Below, piece by piece: positions 53,904-63,547 of a stretch of DNA of 64,000 bases. The translations under genes were made by a program, and so were the position numbers. This DNA is from Rhodoplanes sp963724735 (lineage in GTDB: Bacteria > Pseudomonadota > Alphaproteobacteria > Rhizobiales > Xanthobacteraceae): NCBI GenBank assembly GCA_963724735.1, contig CAVRVX010000001.1, forward strand, positions 1 through 64,000, given 5' to 3'. Below the pieces are notes generated by a model. That model ran no database searches and was not told the DNA's origin. It saw only the letters and a program-made list of their open reading frames with translations. Each line of letters opens with the position of its first letter. Positions within the stretch are counted from its first letter, which is position 1.

Positions 53904-54971
53904 ATGCACTCCGACCTGTCAGCGCCGGCGCGGCTATGCCTCGCCTTTCGCCGTCCATTTGGCGGTCTCGCCGCCTCGACGCTCGTGGCCGGCTCCCTCG
54001 CGCTCTTGGCTGCTCCCGGTCTTGCCCAGAGCGGTCCGCCCGCGCAGGGCGCGCCGAGGATCGATCGCAGTTGGACCCCGCCGGAGGTGGGGGCGCTGCC
54101 GGATGATCCCCACGGCCGGGCGGCGCGGCGGGGGCGCGACCTGTTCACCGCGACCTACGCCCATATCGGTCCCGACGTCGCCGATCCAGCCAAGCGCTAC
54201 GCCGGCAACAACCTCGCCTGCGCCAACTGCCACTTGCAGGCCGGCACGAAGAAATTCGGCCTGCCGGTTTACGGGCTGAGGGACGACTTCCCGGAATACA
54301 GCGCCCGCCACGGCGCGGAGATTTCACTCGAGGATCGCCTCAACAGTTGCATGACCCGCAGCATGAACGGTCGCGCGCTTCCCAACGGCTCGGCCGAGAT
54401 GCAAGACCTCGTCGCGTACATAGAATTTCTTTCGACCGGGCTTCCGGCGGGCGAGCAACTGACCGGCTACGGGTCGGGGAACATGCGCGAGCTCAATCGC
54501 GCCGCCGATCCCGAACTCGGCAAGGCGGTGTACGCGAGGGCCTGTCTCTTCTGCCACGGCGGCAAAGGCGAAGGCATCCCCAGGAGCGGAGCCGCGACCG
54601 ATCTCGGCTTTCTTGTGCCGCCCTTGTGGGGACCCGGCGGCTTCAACGACGGCGCCGGCATGAACCGGCTGATCACGGCGGCCAATTTCGTCCACTTCAA
54701 CATGCCGCATGGGACCGACTACCTGAATCCGCAGCTTACGGTCGAAGAGGCATGGGACGTCGCTGCCTATATGCTTTCGCAGCCGCGTCCAGATAAATCA
54801 GGGCTCGAGAAGGATTTCCCCAACCTGCTGCTCAAGCCGGTCGACACGCCCTATGGCCCCTATGCCGACGGATTTACCGAAAAGCAGCACAAGTACGGTC
54901 CTTTCGCGCCGATCCGCGCGGCGATCGAAAAGCTGAAGGCAGAAAAAACGGAAGGCGGGAAGAAGCCATAG
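53904..54971 (+). CDS. Dihaem c-type cytochrome, TsdA-like (thiosulfate dehydrogenase family)
   Basis: The 355-residue protein has a signal peptide (LVAGSLALLAAPGLAQ, ending near 42) and two haem sites: CANCH (C106, C109, H110) and CLFCH (C214, C217, H218). AGTKKFGLPVYGLRDDFPEY and LEDRLNSCMTRSMNGRALPN are TsdA landmarks. Cys149, in LNSCMTRSMNG, is at a position suited to be the unusual Cys ligand of haem 1 in TsdA. TsdA oxidises thiosulfate to tetrathionate or does the reverse. No other sulfur genes are nearby, so substrate is uncertain. Confidence 0.7.
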   Translation: MHSDLSAPARLCLAFRRPFGGLAASTLVAGSLALLAAPGLAQSGPPAQGAPRIDRSWTPPEVGALPDDPHGRAARRGRDLFTATYAHIGPDVADPAKRYAGNNLACANCHLQAGTKKFGLPVYGLRDDFPEYSARHGAEISLEDRLNSCMTRSMNGRALPNGSAEMQDLVAYIEFLSTGLPAGEQLTGYGSGNMRELNRAADPELGKAVYARACLFCHGGKGEGIPRSGAATDLGFLVPPLWGPGGFNDGAGMNRLITAANFVHFNMPHGTDYLNPQLTVEEAWDVAAYMLSQPRPDKSGLEKDFPNLLLKPVDTPYGPYADGFTEKQHKYGPFAPIRAAIEKLKAEKTEGGKKP

Positions 54972-55264
54972 CGGGAGAGTGACGAAACGTCGGCATTTCG
55001 CGTCCGCCCCGCTTTGGCGGCCGCGCATCGCAGCGGTTCACCCACTACTCTGAACTCTGATTGGATTGCGATTCCCGCGACGGACGGGGCCTGTACAGAC
55101 AAAGTCTGGACAAGATCGCGATCAAACTCGCGGAGCCGACGCCTGTCGGCGAAACGTAAACTCGACCGTGCGAGAGCACGTCGGCGAATTTCGAGCGGCC
55201 GTGTTGTCTCACCTTGGCAGTGGATCGCTCTCAACCCGACCGAGCGACATCTTAAAGATTCAAC

Positions 55265-56332
55265 ATGAAGTGGCTACGTGACATCGCGGTCAATGTCGGC
55301 GTTTCGCTGGGAGCGATCGCGCTCACGCTGCTCGTGCTCGAGCTGATCGTTTTCCGGTTTGTGTTGCCCGGCTCGGATCTGCCTTCGAACGCCTATATCG
55401 ACAGTGTCATTCGCTACGCGCCCAATCAGGCCGGCATTTGGCGCGTGCGCAATGAAATCGCCGCTCCGTACTCCATTAACGGCCAGGGCTGGAATTCGGG
55501 CGTGGGCGACTACGCGCTGGAACGGCGCCCCGGCATCCGGCGCATCGCCGTGATCGGCGACAGCTATGTCGAGGGGCTCCAGGTGCCCTATGACCAAAGT
55601 CTCGCCGAACAGATCAGCTATGCGATGGCGGCGGCGGGCCAACCGACTGAAGTGTATCGCTTCGCCATCAGCGGCGCGCCCATGAGCCACTATCTGTACA
55701 TGGCCGAGCGCGAGGCCGCGAAATATCGCCCGGACTGGATCGTCGTCGTTCTGGTCGATAACGATTACGACGAGTCGTTTCGATTCCGTCCCGGCCGTTA
55801 TACCTCGGCGTTTCAGAAGCTCCGAGTTGAGAACGGGCGCGTCGCCGGCGAAATTCCTCCCACACCGTGGAGTCCAAGTTGGGGCGACCTGTTCCGTCAG
55901 AGCGCCATCATGCGGTTTCTTGCTTTTCGGTGGCAACTGAAGCCGGAGCGGTTGTCGGCTGCTATTTTCCCGGATGCGCGAGCGGGGCCCGTCGATCCGG
56001 ACGCCGATATCAAGGCCGTCACGCGCTACACGATTGCTCGCCTCGACGCCGTGGCGCGACAGATCGGGGCCCAACTCCTGGTCGTCGTCAACGGCGATGC
56101 CGGCGCGATCTACTCCGGCGCCGGAGAAACGCGCGCGCGAGCCCTCAATCGCATAGCGGCCGAGGCCGCCGCAGCAAGCAAGGTGGCCTTTCTCGACCTC
56201 GATACGGCGTTTGCGACGGACTGGCGAGCAAACCGGAAGCCGCTCAATTTCATCAGCGACGGGCATTGGAATGCGCGCGCACACGGGTTGGCTGGCGCTG
56301 CCATTGCGCGGTTTCTGCTCGAAGCGCAATAG
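55265..56332 (+). CDS. SGNH/GDSL hydrolase-like protein, membrane-anchored
   Basis: The 355-residue product has one N-terminal membrane helix (VGVSLGAIALTLLVLELIVF). The SGNH domain shows IAVIGDSYVEGLQVPYD (nucleophile Ser100), WIVVVLVDNDYDES and the C-terminal NFISDGHWN (Asp332, His334), giving the full catalytic set. Related proteins act as O-acetyl esterases or acetyltransferase partners on surface glycans. It is the first gene of a cluster for glycan modification. Confidence 0.75.
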   Translation: MKWLRDIAVNVGVSLGAIALTLLVLELIVFRFVLPGSDLPSNAYIDSVIRYAPNQAGIWRVRNEIAAPYSINGQGWNSGVGDYALERRPGIRRIAVIGDSYVEGLQVPYDQSLAEQISYAMAAAGQPTEVYRFAISGAPMSHYLYMAEREAAKYRPDWIVVVLVDNDYDESFRFRPGRYTSAFQKLRVENGRVAGEIPPTPWSPSWGDLFRQSAIMRFLAFRWQLKPERLSAAIFPDARAGPVDPDADIKAVTRYTIARLDAVARQIGAQLLVVVNGDAGAIYSGAGETRARALNRIAAEAAAASKVAFLDLDTAFATDWRANRKPLNFISDGHWNARAHGLAGAAIARFLLEAQ

Positions 56333-56595
56333 GAGCGCCCGCGTGCCAGCAACGGACGGGATTGAGACGGCGCACATAACCTTGTGGAATCGACCAAATA
56401 ACAAGAGTCCCGCGCCATCGAACCGTGGCGCGTGGTACAACTAGCAGGAACTCGCTATCGGAAGTCGGAGCGAATACACGGTTGTGATCGCTGATGGCGC
56501 GCCACGGCGCTCGACCCGTCGACCGCGGATATATTGACTTCGGGAATAGGATTGGCCTACGGAAAACCTCCGCGCCTGCGAGTAGACCCCAGCAC

Positions 56596-57855
56596 ATGAT
56601 CGACCACGACGCAAAGCCCGGGAGATTGGACCGGTGCCAGATCACCGGTTCGACCAATCTTCATCTCGTCATCGACCTCGGCCATCAGCCGCCCTGCGAT
56701 TCTCTGCTCACGGCGGACCAGCTCCACCAGCCGGAGAAAACCTATCCGCTTCGGTTGATGCTTTGTCCCGAGTCCGGTTTGGCGCAGCTTGATTATGTCG
56801 TCGACGGCGCAGAGATTTACTACCCGGATTATCCCTATCGCAGCGGCATCTCACGGCCGCTCGAGGTCTATCAACGGGCTTTTGCCGACGGCATCGTGAC
56901 GCGGTTCGGCGTCGCCGCGGGATCGCTCTGCGTCGACATCGGATCCAACGACGGAACGCTGCTGACGGGATTCAAGCGGCACGGTTGTCGCGCGCTGGGC
57001 GTCGAGCCGACGAACATCGCCAAGATCGCCCGGTCGGAAAACGACATTGAAACGATCCAGCAGTTCTTTACCGAGGCGCTGGCGCGCGACATCGTCCGCG
57101 ATTATGGCCACCCGAAGATTGTGACGATGACCAATGTGTTCGCGCATATGGCGCCGCTCGGCGAGGTCATGCGTGGACTCGTCCTTCTGCTCGGCGATGG
57201 CGGCGTGTTCATCACCGAAAGCCACTATTTGCTCGATGTGCTGGAAAAGAATCAGTTCGACACGATCTACCACGAGCACATCCGCACCTATAGTCTGAAG
57301 TCGCTGGTGACCTTGTGTTCCTATTACGGGCTCGAAGTGTTCGACGTCGAACGGGCGGAACGCTACGGCGGCAACATTCGCGCCTATATCGCGCGCCAAG
57401 GCCGGCACCCGGTTTCCGCGGCGGTCGGCGATCTGCTCGCGCTGGAGGATCGCGTCGGCCTGCACACGCGGGAGGTCTGGGATGGTTTCCGCGCGCGCGT
57501 CCTCGACAACCGCGACAAGTTCATGGATTTCGTGTACCGGGCGCACCGGGAGGGGCGACGCCTGATCGGCAATTCCTGTCCCGGCCGCGCAGCGACGCTG
57601 CTGAACTTCTATGGCGTTACGCCGGACCTGATGCCCTATATCGGCGAATTGCCGACCTCGCTCAAGCTCGGGCTTTTTCTGCCCGGCAAGCATATTCCGA
57701 TTGTCAAGAATACCCGCATTGTCGAGGAGCAGCCGGATTATCTCGTGCTTCTCTCGTGGCACTACATGGAGCCGATCGTGAAGCGCGTGCGCAGCGAAGG
57801 CGTAAGATCGACGCTGATAACGGCTCTCCCCGACTTCGCGATCCTCGATGCCTGA
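56596..57855 (+). CDS. SAM-dependent C-methyltransferase (sugar-type)
   Basis: From ATG 56596 the 419-residue product matches the three-part C-methyltransferases that act on nucleotide sugars: a small N-terminal metal-binding region (RCQITGSTN, LCPESGLAQLD), the SAM domain (CVDIGSNDGTLLTGFKRHG, then ESHYLLDVLEKNQFDTIYHE, YSLKSLVTLC) and a C-terminal domain (GNSCPGRAATLLNFYGVTPD). Only one Cys of each expected CxxC pair is visible in the metal-binding region, so zinc binding may be lost. Likely role: methylation of an NDP-deoxysugar. Confidence 0.75.
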   Translation: MIDHDAKPGRLDRCQITGSTNLHLVIDLGHQPPCDSLLTADQLHQPEKTYPLRLMLCPESGLAQLDYVVDGAEIYYPDYPYRSGISRPLEVYQRAFADGIVTRFGVAAGSLCVDIGSNDGTLLTGFKRHGCRALGVEPTNIAKIARSENDIETIQQFFTEALARDIVRDYGHPKIVTMTNVFAHMAPLGEVMRGLVLLLGDGGVFITESHYLLDVLEKNQFDTIYHEHIRTYSLKSLVTLCSYYGLEVFDVERAERYGGNIRAYIARQGRHPVSAAVGDLLALEDRVGLHTREVWDGFRARVLDNRDKFMDFVYRAHREGRRLIGNSCPGRAATLLNFYGVTPDLMPYIGELPTSLKLGLFLPGKHIPIVKNTRIVEEQPDYLVLLSWHYMEPIVKRVRSEGVRSTLITALPDFAILDA

Positions 57856-58009
57856 CAGGCCGCATGACCGACGTTTGGCGCGGTTTCTCGCGCGCTGGGT
57901 CAGCTTGTCGATGCAAACTTCGCGCGACCGGCAAGGCTTGACGTGGAACGACGGCGTCCTTGCGTCATGAGCGCCGAGACCTTCTGATGCGCTTCGGCTG
58001 GAGCTGGCG

Positions 58010-59509
58010 ATGAGCGGCGCGCAGTATGGTCTCGACGATAAGCCGTCTGCGTCCATCATGGCGGGCAATAGGCCGATAGCCGCCACGCTCGCGATCGTTT
58101 TGCTTTGCAAACTTGCGCTGCTTGCCATTTACGGCCCGATCGTCATGCCGGATACGGGCGACTATCTCACTTATGCCAGGACGATCATGAAATCCACGGA
58201 CTGGCTGCACGAGGCCAATCTGGCGGCGTCGCCGCTTCCGCTTGCCTATCGGATGATAGGATTTCCCGCCGTTCTGGCAGCGGGTCTGACGATCGGCGGC
58301 GCCGCGTGGCAGTATGTCGTGATCGCCGTTCAGTTTGCGCTCTCGCTGTGCGCCTGCTGGATGATCTACCGATTGGCGCTCGAACTCGGTTTGACCTGCA
58401 AGGCGGCGATCGCAGCCGTGATTGCGTTCGCAACGTCGATCCAGCTCACGCTCGATCAAACCCTCTTGACCGACAGCATTCATGCAAGCCTGGTCATCAT
58501 CGCCGTCTGCCTGCTGTCGGAAAACATCGGCCCACAAAGGCCGATGCGCCTCGGCCGGGTTGCGCTTGCAGGGGCTCTTCTCGCTCCCGCGTTTCTGCTT
58601 CGCGATGCGATGCAATTCCTTTTCGTGGTCTTCTTGCCGGTGCTCGCCGTGCGGCTGCTGGTGACGCGAGGCGGTGCGCTGCGCAGTCTCGCAGTCTGTG
58701 TCGCCCTGCTTCTGCCGCTGCTGGCGACGATCGAAGCCTACAAGACCTGGAATTACTACCGGACAGGCGAACGCTTCGTGGCGCCGATCGGCCAACTGAC
58801 CATTCTCTATTTTCTTACGAGGGCCGCCCAGTTCGATCCCAATGTGTTTAGCGGCGACACGACGCTCCAGATCGTCGCGCGACGTCATGTGCAGGATCGC
58901 GATCCCAAAGTCCTCAATATCGCTTACGCCGTCAGCTACGAGCTGTTTGACCGCGGCTTGCGCGCGACCGATGTCGCAAAGGAGAGCTACGCGCTCTATT
59001 TCAGGAACTGGCGCGAGCATCCATCCGCAATGTTCATGGTCATCAGGGCGCATGTGAGCGAGAGGCTGCTTAAACTCGCGTTCCGTCCGCTCGCCTCGGT
59101 TTGTCAAACCGTCGAGTGGGCGACTTTGGTGAAGCAGTGTCCGGATGAACGGCTTCTCATGCGCGCGGCGCTGTCGGGATTTGCCGGAGAAAGCTGGCCA
59201 ATGCCGGTGCTGTTCATTTTGGGAAGCAGCGAGCGCATCATCAGCATCGGCGTTTCATTGGCTTTCATTATCGGTGCGCCGCTCATGCTGGTCTTTGGCT
59301 TGCGTCGGCGCGGGCTCGCCGTCGAACCGTCCGTGCTCCTTGTTGCTGCGTTCTGGGCGATGGCTATCGGATGGACTGCTGCTTATGCAGCCGTCGTCAT
59401 GGAGGAGCGGTACCTTGCGCCTATCGTTCCGTTCGTCATCGTGGCAGGACTGTTGGTCATTCAGCGCATGACCCTCTTGTTGACGCAAACGCGCCTGCGC
59501 GCCGCCTGA
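58010..59509 (+). CDS. Polytopic membrane protein, GT-C glycosyltransferase-like
   Basis: The 499-residue protein has about 11 hydrophobic helices. After the first comes VMPDTGDYLTYARTIMKS, an Asp-containing loop reminiscent of the catalytic loop of GT-C (GT39/ArnT-like) transferases, which use polyprenyl-phosphate sugars. I cannot name the family. It is 154 bases after the C-methyltransferase on the same strand and presumably transfers or modifies a sugar on the outer face. Confidence 0.55.
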   Translation: MSGAQYGLDDKPSASIMAGNRPIAATLAIVLLCKLALLAIYGPIVMPDTGDYLTYARTIMKSTDWLHEANLAASPLPLAYRMIGFPAVLAAGLTIGGAAWQYVVIAVQFALSLCACWMIYRLALELGLTCKAAIAAVIAFATSIQLTLDQTLLTDSIHASLVIIAVCLLSENIGPQRPMRLGRVALAGALLAPAFLLRDAMQFLFVVFLPVLAVRLLVTRGGALRSLAVCVALLLPLLATIEAYKTWNYYRTGERFVAPIGQLTILYFLTRAAQFDPNVFSGDTTLQIVARRHVQDRDPKVLNIAYAVSYELFDRGLRATDVAKESYALYFRNWREHPSAMFMVIRAHVSERLLKLAFRPLASVCQTVEWATLVKQCPDERLLMRAALSGFAGESWPMPVLFILGSSERIISIGVSLAFIIGAPLMLVFGLRRRGLAVEPSVLLVAAFWAMAIGWTAAYAAVVMEERYLAPIVPFVIVAGLLVIQRMTLLLTQTRLRAA

Positions 59510-59529
59510 CGGCGTTCGCATCAATCAAT

Positions 59530-60519
59530 TCAGCAATCGGGGGCGGTCTGCCGGGGCGACGATGTCGCGTCCGGTTCGAAGAGATGGGTCGTTCGCACCA
59601 CCGAGAGGGGACGCCGTTTGGCGTTTTCATTCGCCCGCCAGGCATAGGCGCCGACGATGGCGATGCCCAGCGTGTTGAGCGACCCGAAGAAGGTAATGGC
59701 GATGATCGTCGCCGCATATCCGGGGGCGTCGATTTCGCCCAGCAGCCGTAAGGCCGCGACAAATATGCCGTATCCCGCACCGAATACCAGGCCGACGATG
59801 CCGCAAAGCGCCAGCAGGCGAATGGGTAGATCGGTGAACGCAAACACGCTGTCCAACAGGTAAGTGAATTTCTTCCGGACCGTCCAGGCGCTCTTGCCGT
59901 AGGCCCGCTCTCGCCGCGTATACGGCGCTTCCGCTCGACGAAAGCCGACCCAATAGAGGAGCCCGACAAGCGAGCTGTGCAATTCTTCGAGACGGAGAAG
60001 CTCGTCACGCACCTGTCTGTTGCAGCCGAAAATATCGACCCCGCCCGGCGGGATTTCCGGGTTCACGAAAACCCGATAAAGCCGCCAGAACACGTTGGCC
60101 GGAATGCGCGTGGCCGCAGGGTCCTTGCGTCCTTCCCGCCGGCCGACGACGACGTCCGCGACATTCCTGGCAAGCGGGTCGAGGAAATCCACGAGCAGTT
60201 CGGGCGGCTCCTGCAGGTCGGCGGCGATGATTCCGAAATAGGCGCCGCGGCCCGCCTGCAGTCCGGTTCGGATCGCGGAGAGCGAACCGAAATTGCGAGC
60301 GTGCAGCACGAGCTGCGACGGGAAGGGAGCTTTCGGCAGCATGTCCCGCAGCAGTCGGTAGCAATTGTCGGGACTGCCATCGACCACGAAGACGAACTCG
60401 GTGGTCAACTGGAAACGTTCGGCGACGATGGCCGCGATCCGCGAAAACTCGGAGATGAGCGAAGGAATGAACTCTTCGTTTCGGTAGACGGGGATGATTA
60501 CGGAATACACGGGCGCCAC
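59530..60519 (-). CDS. Family 2 glycosyltransferase with C-terminal membrane helices
   Basis: The 329-residue enzyme resembles GtrB/ArnC/DPM1: SVIIPVYRNEEFIPSLISEF at the N-terminus, FVFVVDGSPDNCYRLLRDML, ARNFGSLSAIRTGLQAGRGA, IIAADLQEPPELLVDFLDPL (acidic donor-binding motif), then two membrane helices near residues 235-290. Such enzymes load a sugar onto polyprenyl phosphate. The start at 60519 overlaps the upstream aminotransferase end by 22 bases, so they are co-transcribed. Confidence 0.85.
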   Translation of the reverse strand: MAPVYSVIIPVYRNEEFIPSLISEFSRIAAIVAERFQLTTEFVFVVDGSPDNCYRLLRDMLPKAPFPSQLVLHARNFGSLSAIRTGLQAGRGAYFGIIAADLQEPPELLVDFLDPLARNVADVVVGRREGRKDPAATRIPANVFWRLYRVFVNPEIPPGGVDIFGCNRQVRDELLRLEELHSSLVGLLYWVGFRRAEAPYTRRERAYGKSAWTVRKKFTYLLDSVFAFTDLPIRLLALCGIVGLVFGAGYGIFVAALRLLGEIDAPGYAATIIAITFFGSLNTLGIAIVGAYAWRANENAKRRPLSVVRTTHLFEPDATSSPRQTAPDC

Positions 60520-61601
60520 TCGTTGATGCGGGCGATCACGAAATCCACCTCTTCGTCGGTCAATTCAGGAAAGCAGGGCAAGGTGAGAATGCGGTCGTTG
60601 AGCCATTCCGACGCGGAAAGAGCCGGCCACGCCCTTGCGCCGGCCAGCGCCGCCTGTCGGTAGTCCAACACGGGGTAGTGGATTTCCGTCATGACGCCGG
60701 CGGCCGCAAGATGGTCGCGCAGGCCGGCGCGGTGCTCGCACACGATCACGTAGAGATGGGCGATGGCCTCGGCGCCGCAGGGGGCCGGAGTCTGGACGAG
60801 CGGATTGTGCACGCCCCTCGTATAACGTCCGGCGATCTCCCGGCGTCGCGCATTCCAGCGATCGAGGTAGGGAAGCTTCGCCGACAAAACCGCCGCCTGC
60901 ATTTCATCGAGACGACTGTTGCGACCGCCGCGCATCGTGACGTGGTATTTGGGATTCCATCCGTATTGGCGCAGCAACCGAACCTTGGCGGCGATGTCCG
61001 GGTCATTCGTCACCAATGCGCCGCCGTCGCCGACGGCGCCGAGATTCTTCGTCGGATAGAAGCTGAACGCGCTCGCATTCCCGAAGCTGCCGGCCTTTCG
61101 CGCGTTGCGAACCGCCCCATGCGCCTGCGCGCAATCCTCGATGACAGGCAGGTCCGGGCCGACGACCCGCCGCACCTTGTCCATGTCATGCAGCATGCCG
61201 TACAGGTGAGTGACGACGACGGCGTCGACACCCTCCGCAACGACCTTGCTCAGGGCGTCGAGATCCATCAGATGCGTGACGCGGTCGACATCGACGAAGA
61301 CGGGCCTTGCCCCGATCGTCAGCAGCGCTGTCGACGCGTAGAAGCCGGCATTGGCGACGGTTGCAACGCGAGAGCCAGCGGTAACACCCACCGCCCGCAG
61401 CGCCAATTCGAGCGCATCCGTGCCGTTTGCGAGTCCCACGCAGGCTCGGGCGCCGCAATACGACGCGAACTCCTCCTCGAAACGCGCGCCTTCGCGTCCG
61501 AAAATGTACCAGCCGCTCTCCATCACGCGCTCGACCGCGGGAGCGACAAGGTCCCGGGTCGCCTCGAAGTGGCGCTTCAAATCGTTGAACGGAATTTGCA
61601 T
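60498..61601 (-). CDS. DegT/DnrJ/EryC1/StrS-family sugar aminotransferase
   Basis: This PLP enzyme transfers amino groups to keto-nucleotide sugars. From ATG 61601 (MQIPFNDLKR) the 367-residue product shows FEEEFASYCGARACVGLANG, NGTDALELALRAVG, VIEDCAQAHGAVRN and SFYPTKNLGAVGDGGALVTN with the PLP Lys185. The frame is open further upstream but homology starts at 61601. It is upstream of and overlaps the GT2 gene, consistent with synthesis and membrane loading of an amino-deoxysugar such as dTDP-Qui3N or similar. Confidence 0.88.
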   Translation of the reverse strand: MQIPFNDLKRHFEATRDLVAPAVERVMESGWYIFGREGARFEEEFASYCGARACVGLANGTDALELALRAVGVTAGSRVATVANAGFYASTALLTIGARPVFVDVDRVTHLMDLDALSKVVAEGVDAVVVTHLYGMLHDMDKVRRVVGPDLPVIEDCAQAHGAVRNARKAGSFGNASAFSFYPTKNLGAVGDGGALVTNDPDIAAKVRLLRQYGWNPKYHVTMRGGRNSRLDEMQAAVLSAKLPYLDRWNARRREIAGRYTRGVHNPLVQTPAPCGAEAIAHLYVIVCEHRAGLRDHLAAAGVMTEIHYPVLDYRQAALAGARAWPALSASEWLNDRILTLPCFPELTDEEVDFVIARINEWRPCIP

Positions 61602-61836
61602 GTGTGTAGTTTCCTTGGCGCGCCAGTTCTTTCGCATACTACCCGGCCTCCCTCAACCCGCATTGGTCTTGCGCTCGAATGCGCCGAGACGACGCCGGTG
61701 ATTGAGAAGCCGCCAATCGTCTCGATCGGCTGGCGCAAGGCCGCGCGTCATTGCGGGACGCGCTTCAAGCCGGCGCATTCGCGCATTTGAGCGAGTTTGC
61801 TGGAGCTTGACTTCCAAGCGAGGATTGCCCTATCCC

Positions 61837-63522
61837 ATGCCGATACGATCAGAGCCCAACTTGATGATTTTGCGGAAATCCGTCGGTCCGGCCCTCGTCG
61901 TCGTGGGGGCCGCGCTATTGGCGGCGGCTCTCGCTTGTTTCTTTGCCGCGAAGATTAACGCGGCCTACTACGCCAACCACCCTTTCATCGGCAACTCGTC
62001 GAGCTTCTTTTATGTTCAATTCAAGCTGTATTTTGATTCTCTGGTTACCTCAAAAGCCGATGTGATCTGGCGCCGCTTTATCGAAGATCCGAAAAATCCT
62101 CTCAGCTATTTACACTACCTGCTCTTTCCGCGCACGTTTCTGCTGTCGATGAATTCGCACCTCGTCTATACGGGCGCGACTTTCGCGGTATTTTCGGCGT
62201 TGCTCGGCTGGGCCGTCTACAAGCGGACCGGGTCGACGCTCTACGCCGCCGTCGCGCCCTTCCTGATCTTCAGTGCGGAGGGTCTGTTCCACCCGATCTA
62301 TCAGTTGCCGTCCAAGCTCGCCGATCCGCCGGCCGCTTTCATTTTCGGAGCGGCAGTGCTCTGCCTCGTCATCTCGGATGACGCGCGGTCTCTGAAATGG
62401 CTCGCTGGGTTCGGCCTGTTCGCGGGCCTCACTCTGCTCAGCCGTTTCACCGCATCCGGATATTTGTTCTGCGTGTGCGCCCCGGTGCTCGCGTTCTACT
62501 TGCTGCGCCGACTACGCGATCCGGCGTACGGGTGGCGGCATGTGGCGTGGGCGGTTCTGGCGATCGCCATCCCGCTCGTCGCGGTGGGAGGCTGGCATTT
62601 CACGACGCATGTTCGCGAGGTGCTGTTCTTCTACAGCGTCGCAGGATCGAGCCTCAATCAGACGTTTGCGAGCGCGTTCGAGCTGACGCTGCTCAAGTTC
62701 CTCGTGAACTTCGCTGGCGGCCTTGGGATCGCGGTGTTGATTCTGGTCTGTGGCTCCTATGCCGTGATGTTTTGGCCGCCGCCCCGAGGGATCTCGGACT
62801 TCCTCGTCACCGCCTGGCTCGCAATTGGGGTGCCGCTGGTCATTGTCGGCGTGCTCCGCGTCGAAGACAACTCGCCGCAGCTGGCCTTTGGGCTCGCCGG
62901 CTATCTGCTGTTCGCTTTGACCCCGTTTTCGATCGCCGCGCTGCCCGAAAAGGAACGACGCGGCGCAACCCGCCATGCATTGGTGGTCGCCATCGCGCTC
63001 GTGCCCGCGACTATGTTCGCCTTGGCGATCCGTCCTTACCGAAGCTATGTCTTCAATATCGAGCCGCAGGAGCTTTCCGTCACAGCGGCCAACCGGAAAA
63101 TGGCGGAATATGCGGCGACGCGCCAACGCGAGCAGGGGCGCGAGCAGGCCATCGACGCCGGCTTCGACTATCAATGGCGACATCTGCAGCCGACGGCCTT
63201 GTATCGGTTCGGCAGCCTGCTGCGAACCGATCGGCAGTTCGAAATCCGCAAAGAGCAGTGGTGGCTGAAATACCGCGACCGGACGCCTCAGGAGATCGCG
63301 CGGCTGCTCGCAGCCGACTATGACGCCAACACCGATATCCTCTACTTCCTGGCCGACCCGGCGGCTCCGGAAGCCCGCAACGTGGTGAAGGACGACTTCA
63401 CCATCGCGGTCGCCGAGGGCGTGATCGATTGGCTGCGATCCTCGCCCAACTGGTCTAAGCTTGGCGACGTGCCGAGCCCTTGGGGCGCGGTCGAGGTCTG
63501 GGCGAACAGGAAGCGACAGTGA
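61837..63522 (+). CDS. Large polytopic membrane protein, GT-C-like
   Basis: I start at ATG 61837 because upstream sequence is Arg-rich and lacks hydrophobic character. The 561-residue product has about 11 membrane helices and then a soluble C-terminal domain of about 130 residues (from SVTAANRKMAEYAATRQREQ). An extracytoplasmic loop after the first helix holds NSSSFFYVQFKLYFDSLVTS. The layout suggests a GT-C-type transferase, but catalytic residues cannot be assigned. It is 26 bases upstream of the rfbB start. Confidence 0.5.
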   Translation: MPIRSEPNLMILRKSVGPALVVVGAALLAAALACFFAAKINAAYYANHPFIGNSSSFFYVQFKLYFDSLVTSKADVIWRRFIEDPKNPLSYLHYLLFPRTFLLSMNSHLVYTGATFAVFSALLGWAVYKRTGSTLYAAVAPFLIFSAEGLFHPIYQLPSKLADPPAAFIFGAAVLCLVISDDARSLKWLAGFGLFAGLTLLSRFTASGYLFCVCAPVLAFYLLRRLRDPAYGWRHVAWAVLAIAIPLVAVGGWHFTTHVREVLFFYSVAGSSLNQTFASAFELTLLKFLVNFAGGLGIAVLILVCGSYAVMFWPPPRGISDFLVTAWLAIGVPLVIVGVLRVEDNSPQLAFGLAGYLLFALTPFSIAALPEKERRGATRHALVVAIALVPATMFALAIRPYRSYVFNIEPQELSVTAANRKMAEYAATRQREQGREQAIDAGFDYQWRHLQPTALYRFGSLLRTDRQFEIRKEQWWLKYRDRTPQEIARLLAADYDANTDILYFLADPAAPEARNVVKDDFTIAVAEGVIDWLRSSPNWSKLGDVPSPWGAVEVWANRKRQ

Positions 63523-63547
63523 CGCAAGCTTGGGTCGACGCGCGATC

